Source of the DNA: Tragulus kanchil
Lineage: Eukaryota > Chordata > Mammalia > Artiodactyla > Tragulidae
Direction: 5' to 3'
DNA: 64,000 nt
Assembly (NCBI GenBank): GCA_022376925.1
Contig: JAIOJX010000002.1
Coordinates: 63,636,001 to 63,700,000 of the forward strand
In this document: positions 35,990-47,849 of the stretch, piece by piece
How the letters are laid out: each line of letters starts with the position of its first letter
How positions within the stretch are numbered: the stretch's first letter is position 1
Program-made: the position numbers and the translations under genes
The notes under the pieces: generated by a model
Databases searched by the model: none
What the model saw: only the letters and a program-made list of their open reading frames with translations
What the model was told of the DNA's origin: nothing

Positions 35990-36182
35990 GAGAAAAGGAA
36001 TGAATAAGAAAAGGAAAGGAAGCAAAAAGAGGAGGAAGAGAAGGAGGAAATGAGAAGAAGAAGGCCAGAGAAGGAAGAAGAGAGTAGGGAGAGCAGGAGA
36101 GAGAGGTGTGGGGAAGAGGAGGAGAAGGACAAGGAGGAAGAGGAAGAGGATGAGCAGGGGACAGAGAGAGAGGAGGCTTCTT
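35990..36182. repeat. Long polypurine (GA-rich) tract
   Basis: About 190 bases are almost only A and G on the plus strand (aggaggaagagaaggagga and similar). It follows a gttgttgttgttcagtcagg tag, which resembles the end of an antisense Bov-A element, so it may be an expanded SINE-associated microsatellite. Confidence 0.92.
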
Positions 36183-36231
36183 TTCTGATAGCAAAGCAAT
36201 AGTAAAACCAAAGTGTTTATGTCTATGCATG

Positions 36232-36446
36232 GGTGCGTGCGTACGTATGTGCTTAGTCATATCTGACTCTTTGTGATCCCATGAACTGTAGTCTGCCAGG
36301 CTCCTCTGTCCATGGGTTTTCCAGGTCAGAATACTGGAATGGGGTGCCATTTCCTCCTCCTTTGTGACCCAGGGATTGAACCCATGTCTCCTGAGTCTCC
36401 TGCACTGGCAGGTGGACTCGTTACCACTGAACCACCTGGGAAGTCC
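36232..36446 (-). mobile_element. Bov-tA SINE, antisense
   Basis: Body (catatctgactctttgtgat; gtctgccaggctcctctgtc) and reversed head (accacctgggaagtcc). Confidence 0.92.
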
Positions 36447-37240
36447 GTAATGTCTACACATCATGTTCTAAAAAGAAAGTGTTTCTTCTGGAGGCTTATT
36501 CTTAAAAGGTCGGAAAACATCCTTTCAGGAAACCCTTCTCAACGATCTCGGTGAGGTCTCATATGTTACAGCAGGGACAGTTATGTCAGTTCCTTTGTTG
36601 CCAAGGAAGCAGCCAGCTTCCTTGGAGGTTCCGGGACACTCTTGGGGAAATGAGCCTATAACAAAATGCTGGATATTGTCAGGAAAGAAGGAAGAAAAAA
36701 AGGGATATTCCCTTCCCCCAATGCTATGATTTTTCTTTAAGAAGAAATTATTTGGTAATAGAGTACTAGCATTTATATTCTTTTGTATTGTTAAATTCGT
36801 TAAATTTTGTACTGTTGTATTGTTAAATCAGTTTCCAAAGGAGGCCTGTGAGACTGAGGTGCTCTCATGCTGTGATGGTTCACAAAAACAAGCCAAGATC
36901 TAAGCTTGTAAATGACTCAAGATTCGAAGTTGAAATCTAAGGACAACCAATTTGAGCTTTGTTCAAATAAATATTTTAATATGCCTCAGTGTACCTTTTC
37001 ACAGTATTCATCTCCTTTCATCTTATTTTTTTTCCTAAGACTCAGTTGGCTTCAACTGTGCTAGTGAGACCCAGTGGAGATCCACTTGCTTTTTAAAAGC
37101 TCTCTCTCAAGCAGAGTGTTTAAAGAAGGAACTGTGCAGGGGCAGAAGGATGACAACAGGAGACGGGGCTGCTTAGTCAGACGCTCCTCCCGCCGGACCT
37201 GGAGCTTACCTTGGTTGGTGTGCTCCAGCTGCCCCACCAG
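36447..37240. other. Gene-free stretch
   Basis: No recognised family and no coding frame of note. Confidence 0.5.
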
Positions 37241-37341
37241 TCGGTCATCCTTCAGTTAGTCCCATCATCCTGGCTTTTCCTGGAGAACTATCTCTCTTGA
37301 TTATCAGACTGTGGGTTACCTTGCAGCTAACCCCATTCTCG

Positions 37342-37557
37342 GGGCCTCCCCAGTGGCTCAGTAGTAAAGAGGCTACCTGTAATGCAGGAGATGCAGGAGG
37401 CACAGGTTTGATTCCAGGGTTGGAAAGATCTCCTGGAGGAGGCCATGGCAACCCACTCCAGTATTCTTGCCTGGAGAATCTCATGGATAGAGGAGCCTGG
37501 GAGGCTACAGTCCATTGGGTTACAAAGAGTTGGAAGCGACTGAGTATGCTCAACAGA
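37342..37557 (+). mobile_element. Bov-tA SINE
   Basis: Head gggcctccccagtggctcag, full Bov-A body (gcaacccactccagtattct). Confidence 0.92.
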
Positions 37558-38451
37558 CTCTGAAGGTTCACACATAATGCAGACTTGGTCAACCAAAGAA
37601 CTCCCTCCCCTGGCCATAGCAGTTGACTTAGGGATAGGCATGAAACCCACATTGAGCCAAATAGAATCTAAACTGTCAGCCTTAACACATTTTCCACTGT
37701 AGTCGATGACCTGGCTGCATATAGCCTACAATATCCAGCAGCCATTATGTGTAAAATTTCTGTCCTCTTCTGTCCTTTAAGATTCAAACAAAACAAAGGG
37801 CAGCAAACGGCCTGCATGAGATGACCTCAGGTGAGCCTTATGACAGTGTTTGAGCAACTGGATCCAGTTATGCATGAAATTAACATTCCTCTGGGCTTTA
37901 CAGTTAGCTTGCCCAATTGTGTTGCCTTTATTAAGCTACAGCTGAACTTGTGACTCCTGCCACAGACTTAGCCAATTCATCTTCCCATTGCTAAACTTTG
38001 GAAGTAAAAGTTTTATTTCATAAGATATGTTTCCTTGTACATATCTTTTGGCATGTCTTCATTTCTTAGCCTTCACTGCATTTTTTCCAAAACAGAATAC
38101 CAATTTACAATGAAAGAAGAAATAAACAACTACCTCCTACACGAAGGCTTTCTTGATTTTTGCAGCTAGAAGTAATCTCTCCTTCCTTTAAATTTCCATG
38201 AGGTTTTATTCCTCTAATATTTTACTTTTTCTTACTAACACTTTTGCTCTTTATTCAACATGTAATGCTTCTTAAGTCATAGTGTACATCTGATTCAGTT
38301 TTGAACCCACACAGAATCTTATGCCTTTCCTTTTGTAAATTCTTACCTCAATCGGTCATCCTTCAGTTAGTCCCATCATCCTGGCTTTTCCTGGAGAACT
38401 ATCTCTCTTGATTATCAGACTGTGGGTTACCTTGCAGCTAACCCCATTCTC

Positions 38452-38667
38452 GGGCCTCCCAGTGGCTCAGTAGTAAAGAGGCTACCTGTAATGCAGGAGA
38501 TGCAGGAGGCACAGGTTTGATTCCAGGGTTGGAAAGATCTCCTGGAGGAGGCCATGGCAACCCACTCCAGTATTCTTGCCTGGAGAATCTCATGGATAGA
38601 GGAGCCTGGGAGGCTACAGTCCATTGGGTTACAAAGAGTTGGAAGCGACTGAGTATGCTCAACAGAC
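38452..38667 (+). mobile_element. Bov-tA SINE, second copy
   Basis: Copy of 37342-37557 in duplication D, two bases shorter in its head. Confidence 0.92.
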
Positions 38668-40178
38668 TCTGAAGGTTCACACATAATGCAGACTTGGTCA
38701 ACCAAAGAACTCCCTCCCCTGGCCATAGCAGTTGACTTAGGGATAGGCATGAAACCCACATTGAGCCAAATAGAATCTAAACTGTCAGCCTTAACACATT
38801 TTCCACTGTAGTCGATGACCTGGCTGCATATAGCCTACAATATCCAGCAGCCATTATGTGTAAAATTTCTGTCCTCTTCTGTCCTTTAAGATTCAAACAA
38901 AACAAAGGGCAGCAAACGGCCTGCATGAGATGACCTCAGGTGAGCCTTATGACAGTGTTTGAGCAACTGGATCCAGTTATGCATGAAATTAACATTCCTC
39001 TGGGCTTTACAGTTAGCTTGCCCAATTGTGTTGCCTTTATTAAGCTACAGCTGAACTTGTGACTCCTGCCACAGACTTAGCCAATTCATCTTCCCATTGC
39101 TAAACTTTGGAAGTAAAAGTTTTATTTCATAAGATATGTTTCCTTGTACATATCTTTTGGCATGTCTTCATTTCTTAGCCTTCACTGCATTTTTTCCAAA
39201 ACAGAATACCAATTTACAATGAAAGAAGAAATAAACAACTACCTCCTACACGAAGGCTTTCTTGATTTTTGCAGCTAGAAGTAATCTCTCCTTCCTTTAA
39301 ATTTCCATGAGGTTTTATTCCTCTAATATTTTACTTTTTCTTACTAACACTTTTGCTCTTTATTCAACATGTAATGCTTCTTAAGTCATAGTGTACATCT
39401 GATTCAGTTTTGAACCCACACAGAATCTTATGCCTTTCCTTTTGTAAATTCTTACCTCAAGTTGGAAGAACAAACAAAAGCAGTCAATTACCAATACAAT
39501 CTTAGATATCATTCTAAGACTCTTCTGTCCTTTAAGATTCAAAAAAGTCTTGTTTTTCTTTTTTTCATTTTAGGAGGAAAAAAGTTTCAGAAACTTGCTC
39601 TTTTTTGTGTGTGGGAAAAAGCTGAATGAATCTGATAAGCAAACAAACACAAAAGACTAGTTATAAAGTACTAACCTTTAATATGATTGTCTTACTAACA
39701 CTTCTTCCCTTAGCTCTGACTCCAGAATAGCTTTTAAATTACTTCCCAAGCTCCTTTGGAGAGCACAGTCCTAAACTCTGCCAGACATCACTGCCAGGAG
39801 GGATTTCTAGAGGCAAGAAGAACAAAGCCATTTGTCCTGGGCAAGCAAGGGCGAAATCAGGAGGAGAAAATAGAGGGTAGAGAAGGACAGCTGACCATTT
39901 GCAATTGAATGGAACACACCAACAGATATCACAGTTAGGTTTTAAGCAGAAGTCAAAGAAATGGCAGAAGCAACTCATAAGTTTGGCAGAGAGCACTTCT
40001 TACAACTTTGCTGGTTTTAAAAGACTATCCCAAAACTCTTCAGGTCCTGCCTTGTGTCATCAGATATACCCAAAGAGAGGAAAACATGTAGACAAATCCC
40101 AAGCCTCTTAATATAAGTAATAAACTAGTTTCTCTTTTACTTTATATTCAAGAAAGCATTTTAAAATTCCAAATATAA

Positions 40179-40463
40179 GGCTTCACTGGTGCTCCAATGG
40201 TTAAGAATTTGCCTGTCAACACAGGGGACATGGGTTTGATCCCGTGTCTGGGAAGATCCCACATGCCACAGGGCAACTAAGCCTGTGTGCCACAACTACT
40301 GAAGCCTGTGCAATTTAGAGCTGATTCTCTACAAAAGAAGGCACTGCAGTGAGAAGCCCGTGCACCTCAACTAGAGAGTAGCCCCTGCTCACCACAACTA
40401 GAGAAAGCTTGCATATAGCAATGAAGACCCAGTGCAGCCAAAATTAAATAAAAATACATATTT
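40179..40463 (+). mobile_element. CHR-type SINE (copy 1)
   Basis: Head ggcttcactggtgctccaat, CHR body (ccacaactactgaagcctgt; gaagacccagtgcagccaaa). Its 3' flank is cut by the duplication junction. Confidence 0.9.
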
Positions 40464-41255
40464 TTAAGTCATTTCATGATTCAGTTTTGAACCCACACAG
40501 AATCTTATGCCTTTCCTTTTGTAAATTCTTACCTCAAGTTGGAAGAACAAACAAAAGCAGTCAATTACCAATACAATCTTAGATATCATTCTAAGACTCT
40601 TCTGTCCTTTAAGATTCAAAAAAGTCTTGTTTTTCTTTTTTTCATTTTAGGAGGAAAAAAGTTTCAGAAACTTGCTCTTTTTTGTGTGTGGGAAAAAGCT
40701 GAATGAATCTGATAAGCAAACAAACACAAAAGACTAGTTATAAAGTACTAACCTTTAATATGATTGTCTTACTAACACTTCTTCCCTTAGCTCTGACTCC
40801 AGAATAGCTTTTAAATTACTTCCCAAGCTCCTTTGGAGAGCACAGTCCTAAACTCTGCCAGACATCACTGCCAGGAGGGATTTCTAGAGGCAAGAAGAAC
40901 AAAGCCATTTGTCCTGGGCAAGCAAGGGCGAAATCAGGAGGAGAAAATAGAGGGTAGAGAAGGACAGCTGACCATTTGCAATTGAATGGAACACACCAAC
41001 AGATATCACAGTTAGGTTTTAAGCAGAAGTCAAAGAAATGGCAGAAGCAACTCATAAGTTTGGCAGAGAGCACTTCTTACAACTTTGCTGGTTTTAAAAG
41101 ACTATCCCAAAACTCTTCAGGTCCTGCCTTGTGTCATCAGATATACCCAAAGAGAGGAAAACATGTAGACAAATCCCAAGCCTCTTAATATAAGTAATAA
41201 ACTAGTTTCTCTTTTACTTTATATTCAAGAAAGCATTTTAAAATTCCAAATATAA

Positions 41256-41541
41256 GGCTTCACTGGTGCTCCAATGGTTAAGAATTTGCCTGTCAACACA
41301 GGGGACATGGGTTTGATCCCGTGTCTGGGAAGATCCCACATGCCACAGGGCAACTAAGCCTGTGTGCCACAACTACTGAAGCCTGTGCAATTTAGAGCTG
41401 ATTCTCTACAAAAGAAGGCACTGCAGTGAGAAGCCCGTGCACCTCAACTAGAGAGTAGCCCCTGCTCACCACAACTAGAGAAAGCTTGCATATAGCAATG
41501 AAGACCCAGTGCAGCCAAAATTAAATAAAAATACATATTTT
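41256..41541 (+). mobile_element. CHR-type SINE (copy 2)
   Basis: Same element within copy 2, here with both flanking repeats (ttaaaattccaaata / ttaaaattcccaata). Confidence 0.9.
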
Positions 41542-41545
41542 TTAA

Positions 41546-41940
41546 AATTCCCAATAAGTACCTATTATGTTACAGGCTCTGCAACCATTGGAGTGCCTCC
41601 AGTGGAGAAAGGTGATCATAAGGGAATATTTGGGGGAAAGGGTTAAGTGGTCTTCTGTGTGCTTTATTCCAGTCTTCTGATATGAGAGGATTGTGATAGT
41701 CACATATTTCCTTATTATGTTTCTTCCTCGACATTTATTTTCTCTGATAGATTAAAAAGGCAGACTCGGAGATGACTAGGAAAGGTAGATGAGATGATAC
41801 TGTACTGGGCAAACTAGCTCATTTAGGAAAATCTCTGGTTCCCTCCATTAAAGAAGGAACATTCAGAGAAGAAAGAAACACTCGTAAAATTAACAACTCT
41901 GAGGATGAAATGAGAAAGCCAGCCAATTGTGTTGTGGTAT
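41546..41940. other. Gene-free stretch
   Basis: Nothing recognised. Confidence 0.5.
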
Positions 41941-41956
41941 CACTTTACTTTTTTAA

Positions 41957-42276
41957 AAATTATTATTATTAATTTATTTATCTTTTGGAGGGTGGGTTGG
42001 GGAGGGAGGAGGATGGGCAGGCCACTTCTATTGGTCTTTCATTTCTCTATTTTCACCCGTCTTTGTTCTTTGGCTCCAGTGGGCCTCCCATCGCGGTGGC
42101 CACTGTCGTCGCAGAGTGCTGTCTGGGCACAGGCGCGCCAGAGCTCCGACTCGGTAATTGGACACATCGGTTCAGCCGCTCCGCGGCACGTGGGATCTTC
42201 CCAGGCCAGGGATCAAACTGGCGCCCCTTGCACTGCAAGGCGGTGTCCTTACCCACTGGACCACCAGGGGAAGCCC
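41957..42276 (-). mobile_element. Young CHR-like SINE, full length, antisense
   Basis: Complete copy. The 16-base target duplication cactttacttttttaa is perfect at 41941-41956 and 42277-42292. A short deletion near 42118 removes part of the body relative to other copies. The open frame of 142 codons is a SINE translation. Confidence 0.94.
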
Positions 42277-42292
42277 CACTTTACTTTTTTAA

Positions 42293-43063
42293 CAAGGAGG
42301 TTTTCTCAAGAAACCTTGGAAAGGGCAGAGATGTGTTGCAATAATTCAGAACTGTAATTTATGATATGTACAAGCACTAGAACATAATAGAACTAAATTC
42401 TTTTGTGTTTCTTGTAGCAAAGATGTTGAATCATGTCTCTTCCTCTACCTGAAAGAACTTTTAACACATCTGTCTACCTGACATTTCAAAATTCTAATGT
42501 ACTTTGTGAGAAAAACATAAACTCTCTGTCATAACCACTGAGTAAACTATGTAGGAAGGAAGAAATCCATCTGCTTCCATTTGAGGGAAAAGATTGAGGA
42601 TACTGATTAAGGACATACTGGGGGGAGGCCAGTATTTTATTTTTACTTACAAAAATAAGTAAAAAAATAAAAAGATGAAAAAATGTAAAGACATTGGAAA
42701 GAGATAATAATAAAACCAAGACCACCAATTTGTGCTTAATCTTTATGCACTGGCACTCTGGCTGATTATTTACCCATATGAGTGGCCTGTCCTCCCACCT
42801 GGATTGTGAGTTCCTTTCATCTCCAGCATTGAGCTAAAAGCTTTTCTCTGCACTAACTGCCAAAAATCTTTCGTTGTCTACTCATCATAAATATCATAAA
42901 GAACAAAATGGAGGTTTTTTTTTTTTTTAATGCCCAAAGACAAGATCTCTTTCAATGTTTTGTGAAAGCCTTAATTGAAGAGAGAATTATTCCACCAGGT
43001 CAAAGAAAGAGAGCTAAGTGTTGTGAAGGAGTTGAGAATAGTAGCAGAGAAAGTGCTGTGTTG
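42293..43063. other. Gene-free stretch
   Basis: A weak L2-like tag (cacctggattgtgagttcct) sits near 42800. No gene. Confidence 0.45.
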
Positions 43064-43124
43064 TACTGGGTGGGCCAAAAGTTTTTTTGGACTTTCCTGA
43101 ATGAAGTTTCTGGTCAACCCAATA
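43064..43124. mobile_element. Short mariner-derived MITE
   Basis: The left end gggtgggccaaaagttttt and the reversed right end gggttgaccagaaacttc form imperfect inverted repeats typical of ruminant mariner (ggccaa..aagtt). Only about 60 bases, so a non-autonomous deletion derivative. Confidence 0.6.
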
Positions 43125-43947
43125 CATACATCATTTGGGACTATTGCAGAATTCTCTTGTAGACAGAGTTCAAGGAGTATCTAAGGCTCCACTTCCTGTT
43201 ACCCCTGCAGAGTGGAGACTTTTGGCTGGGTTAAGTTGTTTCCAAGGGAAAATTTTCCTCCACAAATGCATTTTAGGTATGAATACCATAGCTACTATGT
43301 ATTTCAAGTGTTTTGAGTCTTTCATGACATAAAAAAGGAAATATAATTTTATACTAAAATTTTTCTTATTATTTCAAAAAATACAGAAAAATATAATGAA
43401 AGAAATAAGTCATAATTTCATAATCAAAAAACCACCATGTCAGAATTTTGGCTTATTTTTCTTTCATTCTTTCTGTTATCTTATCTAAAAGACCAAAATT
43501 TTCCAAGCATTTTTTCATGGAAAATGGAACACTTATATAATTATAATCACTGTCATCTATTTCTACTGTATGTTGTATCTTCCTGGTAAAAAACACATTT
43601 AAAATTAACTTCATAACCATATGTAGAACAACTACCTAGAGTTAGCTTTATATATCTAAATAGTTTTAATGCCAGCACTTTGCCACTCAAATTTCATCAT
43701 CCTTGAGAATTTTTTTCCCTAGTGATCATTCTTTTGTTCCATTGCACGTCTTCAAGTATTATGTAAGCAGTGTTGGCAACCAGTTAATTTTATAGGAAGC
43801 AGCACAGCATGGTGGTTTTTAAAATATATGCATAGTTTTTAAGATCATATAGCTTAATCTTTGAATTTCTACAATAAATGATCTTATGACTGACTGTAAG
43901 AAATTTATTTAGCATGTCTGAGACATAAAACGAACTACCTCCTAAGG
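43125..43947. other. Gene-free stretch
   Basis: AT-rich, no recognised family or coding frame. Confidence 0.5.
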
Positions 43948-44153
43948 TAATTACAGTCCTTCAGTCATGTCTGACTCTCTGCAACCCCATGGACTGTAAC
44001 CCATCAGACTCCTCTGTCCATGGAATTCTTCAGATAAGAATACTGAAGTGGGTAGCCATTCCCTTCGTCAGGGGATCTTGTCCACTCAGGAATTGAATCC
44101 AGGTCTCCTGCATTGCAGGCAAATTCTTTACCATCAGAGCCACCAGGGAAGCC
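43948..44153 (-). mobile_element. Bov-tA SINE, antisense
   Basis: Body (gcaaccccatggactgtaac) and reversed head (gagccaccagggaagcc). Confidence 0.93.
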
Positions 44154-44239
44154 AAGATAACTAAAAGGATTAGATAAAACAATTTCTATTTACCATCAAA
44201 CTGTTCTGGAAACTCATAAACTTGCAGTGAATAGTTGTG

Positions 44240-45270
44240 GTTGTTCAGTTGCTAAGTTTCATCTGACTCTTTGTGACGGTATGGAGAGCAGCACGCCAGG
44301 CTTCCCTGTCCTTCACCGTCTCCCTGAGTTTACTCAAACTCATGTCCATTGATTTGGTGATGCCATCTAACCATCTTATCCTCCATCATCTACTTACCCT
44401 CCTGCCCTCAATCTTTTCCAGCACAAGGGTCTTTTTTAACAAGTTGGCTCTTCATATCAGGTGGCCAAAGTATTGGAGCTTCAACTTCAACCTTAGTCCT
44501 TCCAATGAATATTCCAGGTTGATTTACTCGCTGTCCAAGGGCCTCTCAAGTCTTCTCCAACACCACAGTTTGAAAGCATCAGTTCTTCAGTGCTCAGTCT
44601 ACTTTGTGATCCAACTCTCTGATCCGTACATTACTACTGGAAAAACCATAGCTTTGACTATACAGAACTTCATCACCAAAGTGATGTCTCCACTTTTTAA
44701 TACACTGGCTCATTATAACTTTTCTTCCAAGAAGAAAGCATCTTTTAATTTCATGACTACAGTCACTGTCTGCAGTGATTTTAGAGCCCAAGAAAATAAA
44801 ATCTGTTACTATTTCCTTTTTTTTTCTCACCTATTTACTGTGATGTGATAGGACTGGATGCCATGATCTTAGTTATTTGAATGTTAATTTTTAAGCCAGG
44901 TTTTTCACTGTCCTCTTTCACTTTCATCCAGAGGCTCTTTAGCTCCTCTTTACTTTCTGCCATTAGGGTAGTATCATATGCATATCTGAAGCTGTAGATA
45001 TTTCTCCAGCCAATCTTGATTCCAGCTTGTGATTCATCCAGTCTGGCATTTTACATGATGTACTCTGCATATAATCTAAATAAGTGGGCTAATAGTATAC
45101 AGCCTTGATATATGCCTTTCCAATTTTGAACCAGTCCATTGTTTCATGTCCAGTTATAACTGTTGCTTCTTCTCCTGCATATAGGTTTCTCAGGAGACAG
45201 GTAAGGTGGTATGGTATTCCCATCTCTTTAAGAATTTTCCAGTGTGTTGAATGGTAGTTGGTATTAATAT
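44240..45270 (-). pseudogene. BovB (RTE-class) LINE, 3' part of ORF2, decayed
   Basis: On the minus strand, 44594-44830 translates to MRKKKEIVTDFIFLGSKITA, then DCSHEIKR..LLGRK and YSQSYGFSSSNVRIRELDH. This matches the C-terminal part of the BovB reverse-transcriptase polyprotein, downstream of the catalytic domain. Flanking sequence continues the element in both directions but in broken frames. The 191-codon open frame on the plus strand is only its antisense shadow. No intact endonuclease or polymerase core is present. Confidence 0.9.
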
Positions 45271-45345
45271 TATTCCAGGAGAAAGTATTCCATTATTGCA
45301 TATGTTAAAGCATTATTCCAGTCAGCTTGGCATGTTACCCTCAAA

Positions 45346-46385
45346 GTTGTTCAGTTGCTAAGTTTCATCTGACTCTTTGTGACGGTATGGAGAGCAGCAC
45401 GCCAGGCTTCCCTGTCCTTCACCGTCTCCCTGAGTTTACTCAAACTCATGTCCATTGATTTGGTGATGCCATCTAACCATCTTATCCTCCATCATCTACT
45501 TACCCTCCTGCCCTCAATCTTTTCCAGCACAAGGGTCTTTTTTAACAAGTTGGCTCTTCATATCAGGTGGCCAAAGTATTGGAGCTTCAACTTCAACCTT
45601 AGTCCTTCCAATGAATATTCCAGGTTGATTTACTCGCTGTCCAAGGGCCTCTCAAGTCTTCTCCAACACCACAGTTTGAAAGCATCAGTTCTTCAGTGCT
45701 CAGTCTACTTTGTGATCCAACTCTCTGATCCGTACATTACTACTGGAAAAACCATAGCTTTGACTATACAGAACTTCATCACCAAAGTGATGTCTCCACT
45801 TTTTAATACACTGGCTCATTATAACTTTTCTTCCAAGAAGAAAGCATCTTTTAATTTCATGACTACAGTCACTGTCTGCAGTGATTTTAGAGCCCAAGAA
45901 AATAAAATCTGTTACTATTTCCTTTTTTTTTCTCACCTATTTACTGTGATGTGATAGGACTGGATGCCATGATCTTAGTTATTTGAATGTTAATTTTTAA
46001 GCCAGGTTTTTCACTGTCCTCTTTCACTTTCATCCAGAGGCTCTTTAGCTCCTCTTTACTTTCTGCCATTAGGGTAGTATCATATGCATATCTGAAGCTG
46101 TAGATATTTCTCCAGCCAATCTTGATTCCAGCTTGTGATTCATCCAGTCTGGCATTTTACATGATGTACTCTGCATATAATCTAAATAAGTGGGCTAATA
46201 GTATACAGCCTTGATATATGCCTTTCCAATTTTGAACCAGTCCATTGTTTCATGTCCAGTTATAACTGTTGCTTCTTCTCCTGCATATAGGTTTCTCAGG
46301 AGACAGGTAAGGTGGTATGGTATTCCCATCTCTTTAAGAATTTTCCAGTGTGTTGAATGGTAGTTGGTATTAATATTATTCCAGG
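45346..46385 (-). pseudogene. BovB ORF2 3' part, second copy
   Basis: Repeat of 44240-45270 in duplication F, with the same frame at 45700-45936. It should not be counted as a second insertion. Confidence 0.9.
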
Positions 46386-46460
46386 AGAAAGTATTCCATT
46401 ATTGCATATGTTAAAGCATTATTCCTAGTCAGCAATATTTGGTCCTATGTTACCCTCAAA

Positions 46461-46844
46461 GTTCATCTCAGACTGATTAAATCAAGTGTGGATTCTATGC
46501 CTAATGGCAGGTAATCCATATGCTGATATGAACTAATAAAAACAATGGATCCAGCAATGGCTAGTTGGACCAAGCATATTGTCTTTCTTGGGTAACTGAT
46601 GTAGATGATCTGAGAGACAGATGGAATGGATGTCTTTTAGGTTAAACAAAAACAATATCAGATTGGAAAATCAGAGCCACAGGAAATGAATGGGAGCCCA
46701 AGGAAATAAAATCTGCTATGATTTCCATTTTTTGAATGGGAAGTTGGTAGTTACAAAAAGGGTGAGTTTTTCCCTCATTTTTTTCTTTAAAAAACTGACT
46801 GCTTTGCTTAAACAAAATAATAATAGTGTAGGTATTATTAATAT
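46461..46844 (-). mobile_element. Short BovB trace in gene-free stretch
   Basis: Around 46688-46735 (gagcccaaggaaataaaatc) matches a segment of the BovB element at 44788. Reversed it reads MEIIADFISLGS. The rest of the stretch is unrecognised. Confidence 0.6.
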
Positions 46845-47425
46845 TTTGTACTCTCACAAGTAGTGTAGGAGAGCTCCCATTGCTCCATGTTCTTGCTAGC
46901 TTTTGCTGGTTGGTAGTGTTTTGCATTTCCCATTCCTGCAGGTGTGTAGTAGTATCTTGCCACTGTTTTAATTTCCATTTTCCTAATGAAATATGATATG
47001 GGGCATATTTTTATATCCTTATTTGCCATCTATATGTCTTTCTTGAGAAGATGTTTGTTAGTGTCTTTGGCCTATTTATTAATGTGTTTCTGTGTGTTGG
47101 TACATTTTAAGAGATCTTAATGTAATTTGGATAATAATTCTTTTTTTTCATGTGCATTTTGCAAATATAGTCTCCCAACCTGTGATTTGCCTTCGCATTC
47201 TCTTGGCATTGTATTTCACAGAGCAGAGGTTTTTAATTTTAATGAATTCCAGCTTATAAATTATTTCTTTTGTGGATCAAACCTTTGATGTTGTATCTAA
47301 AAAGACATCCTTATACCCAAGGCCATCTACATTTTCTCCTATGTTATCTTCCAGTAGTTTTATAGTTTCACATTTTACAATTAGTTATATGATTATTTTA
47401 AGTTACTTTTTGTGAAGGGCAGAGG
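46845..47425 (-). mobile_element. Old L1 3' region, antisense
   Basis: Landmarks in order: agctcccattgctccatgtt, gttttgcatttcccattcct, gatgtttgttagtgtctttg, caaatatagtctcccaacct, cacagagcagaggtttttaa, aaggccatctacattttctc. This is the antisense L1M end. Confidence 0.87.
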
Positions 47426-47849
47426 TTGTTTGAAAAGATTAACGTATTGGGCCAAAAAACCTAGTAATGTTGATTGAATAAAAGAAAATACAGAGTAAGA
47501 ACACTGGAATGAAACAGCAAATATTATAACAAATTTTACAGGTATTAAGCCTGTATTAAGGGACTATGAACACTTTTAAACTAGCATTCAAAAATTTGGA
47601 GCAAGGAACAAATTCCTTAAAATATATAACTTACCAAGCTTAGGAATAGACAGAATATCTTTATAGCTTTAGTTTATATCTATTAATTGATTTTAACTGA
47701 TAATAAAAAAGCTTTCCACAAGGAAAAATCTAGACCTAGATCATTTCAGATATCAATTTTACACACATTATTTTGGAAAACAGATAAAGAGAAACCTCCA
47801 ACAAAATTCAAGAAAATTGATTCTAGAACATAATAAAAGAATAATTCAT
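47426..47849. other. Gene-free stretch
   Basis: AT-rich, probably decayed L1 leading into 47850, not firmly recognised. attgggccaaaaaacc at 47447 faintly resembles a mariner end. Confidence 0.4.

Larger units (their letters stand above)
37241..39460. repeat. Tandem duplication D (37241-38351 / 38352-39460)
   Basis: Head-to-tail copies of 1,111 and 1,109 bases with no spacer. Differences are one G and one C lost in ggggcctcccc near the copy-2 start. Each copy contains the Bov-tA (37342, 38452). The last 60 bases of the unit are also the start of duplication E. Confidence 0.97.
39400..41545. repeat. Tandem duplication E (39400-40467 / 40477-41545)
   Basis: Copies of about 1,068 and 1,069 bases are separated by 9 bases. 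The CHR SINE at the end of copy 1 lacks its 3' target duplication, which copy 2 keeps (ttaaaattcccaata). The first 61 bases also occur at 38291-38351, so this stretch exists three times. Confidence 0.96.
44240..46460. repeat. Tandem duplication F (44240-45345 / 45346-46460)
   Basis: Head-to-tail with no spacer; the junction shares gtt. The copies are identical apart from the last 30 bases of copy 1, which show a cluster of small losses (about 9 bases) relative to copy 2. The unit consists mostly of BovB 3' sequence. Confidence 0.96.

Noticed and set aside
36312..36554. 80-codon frame
   Set aside because: Runs through the antisense Bov-tA at 36232-36446 and into unrelated flank.
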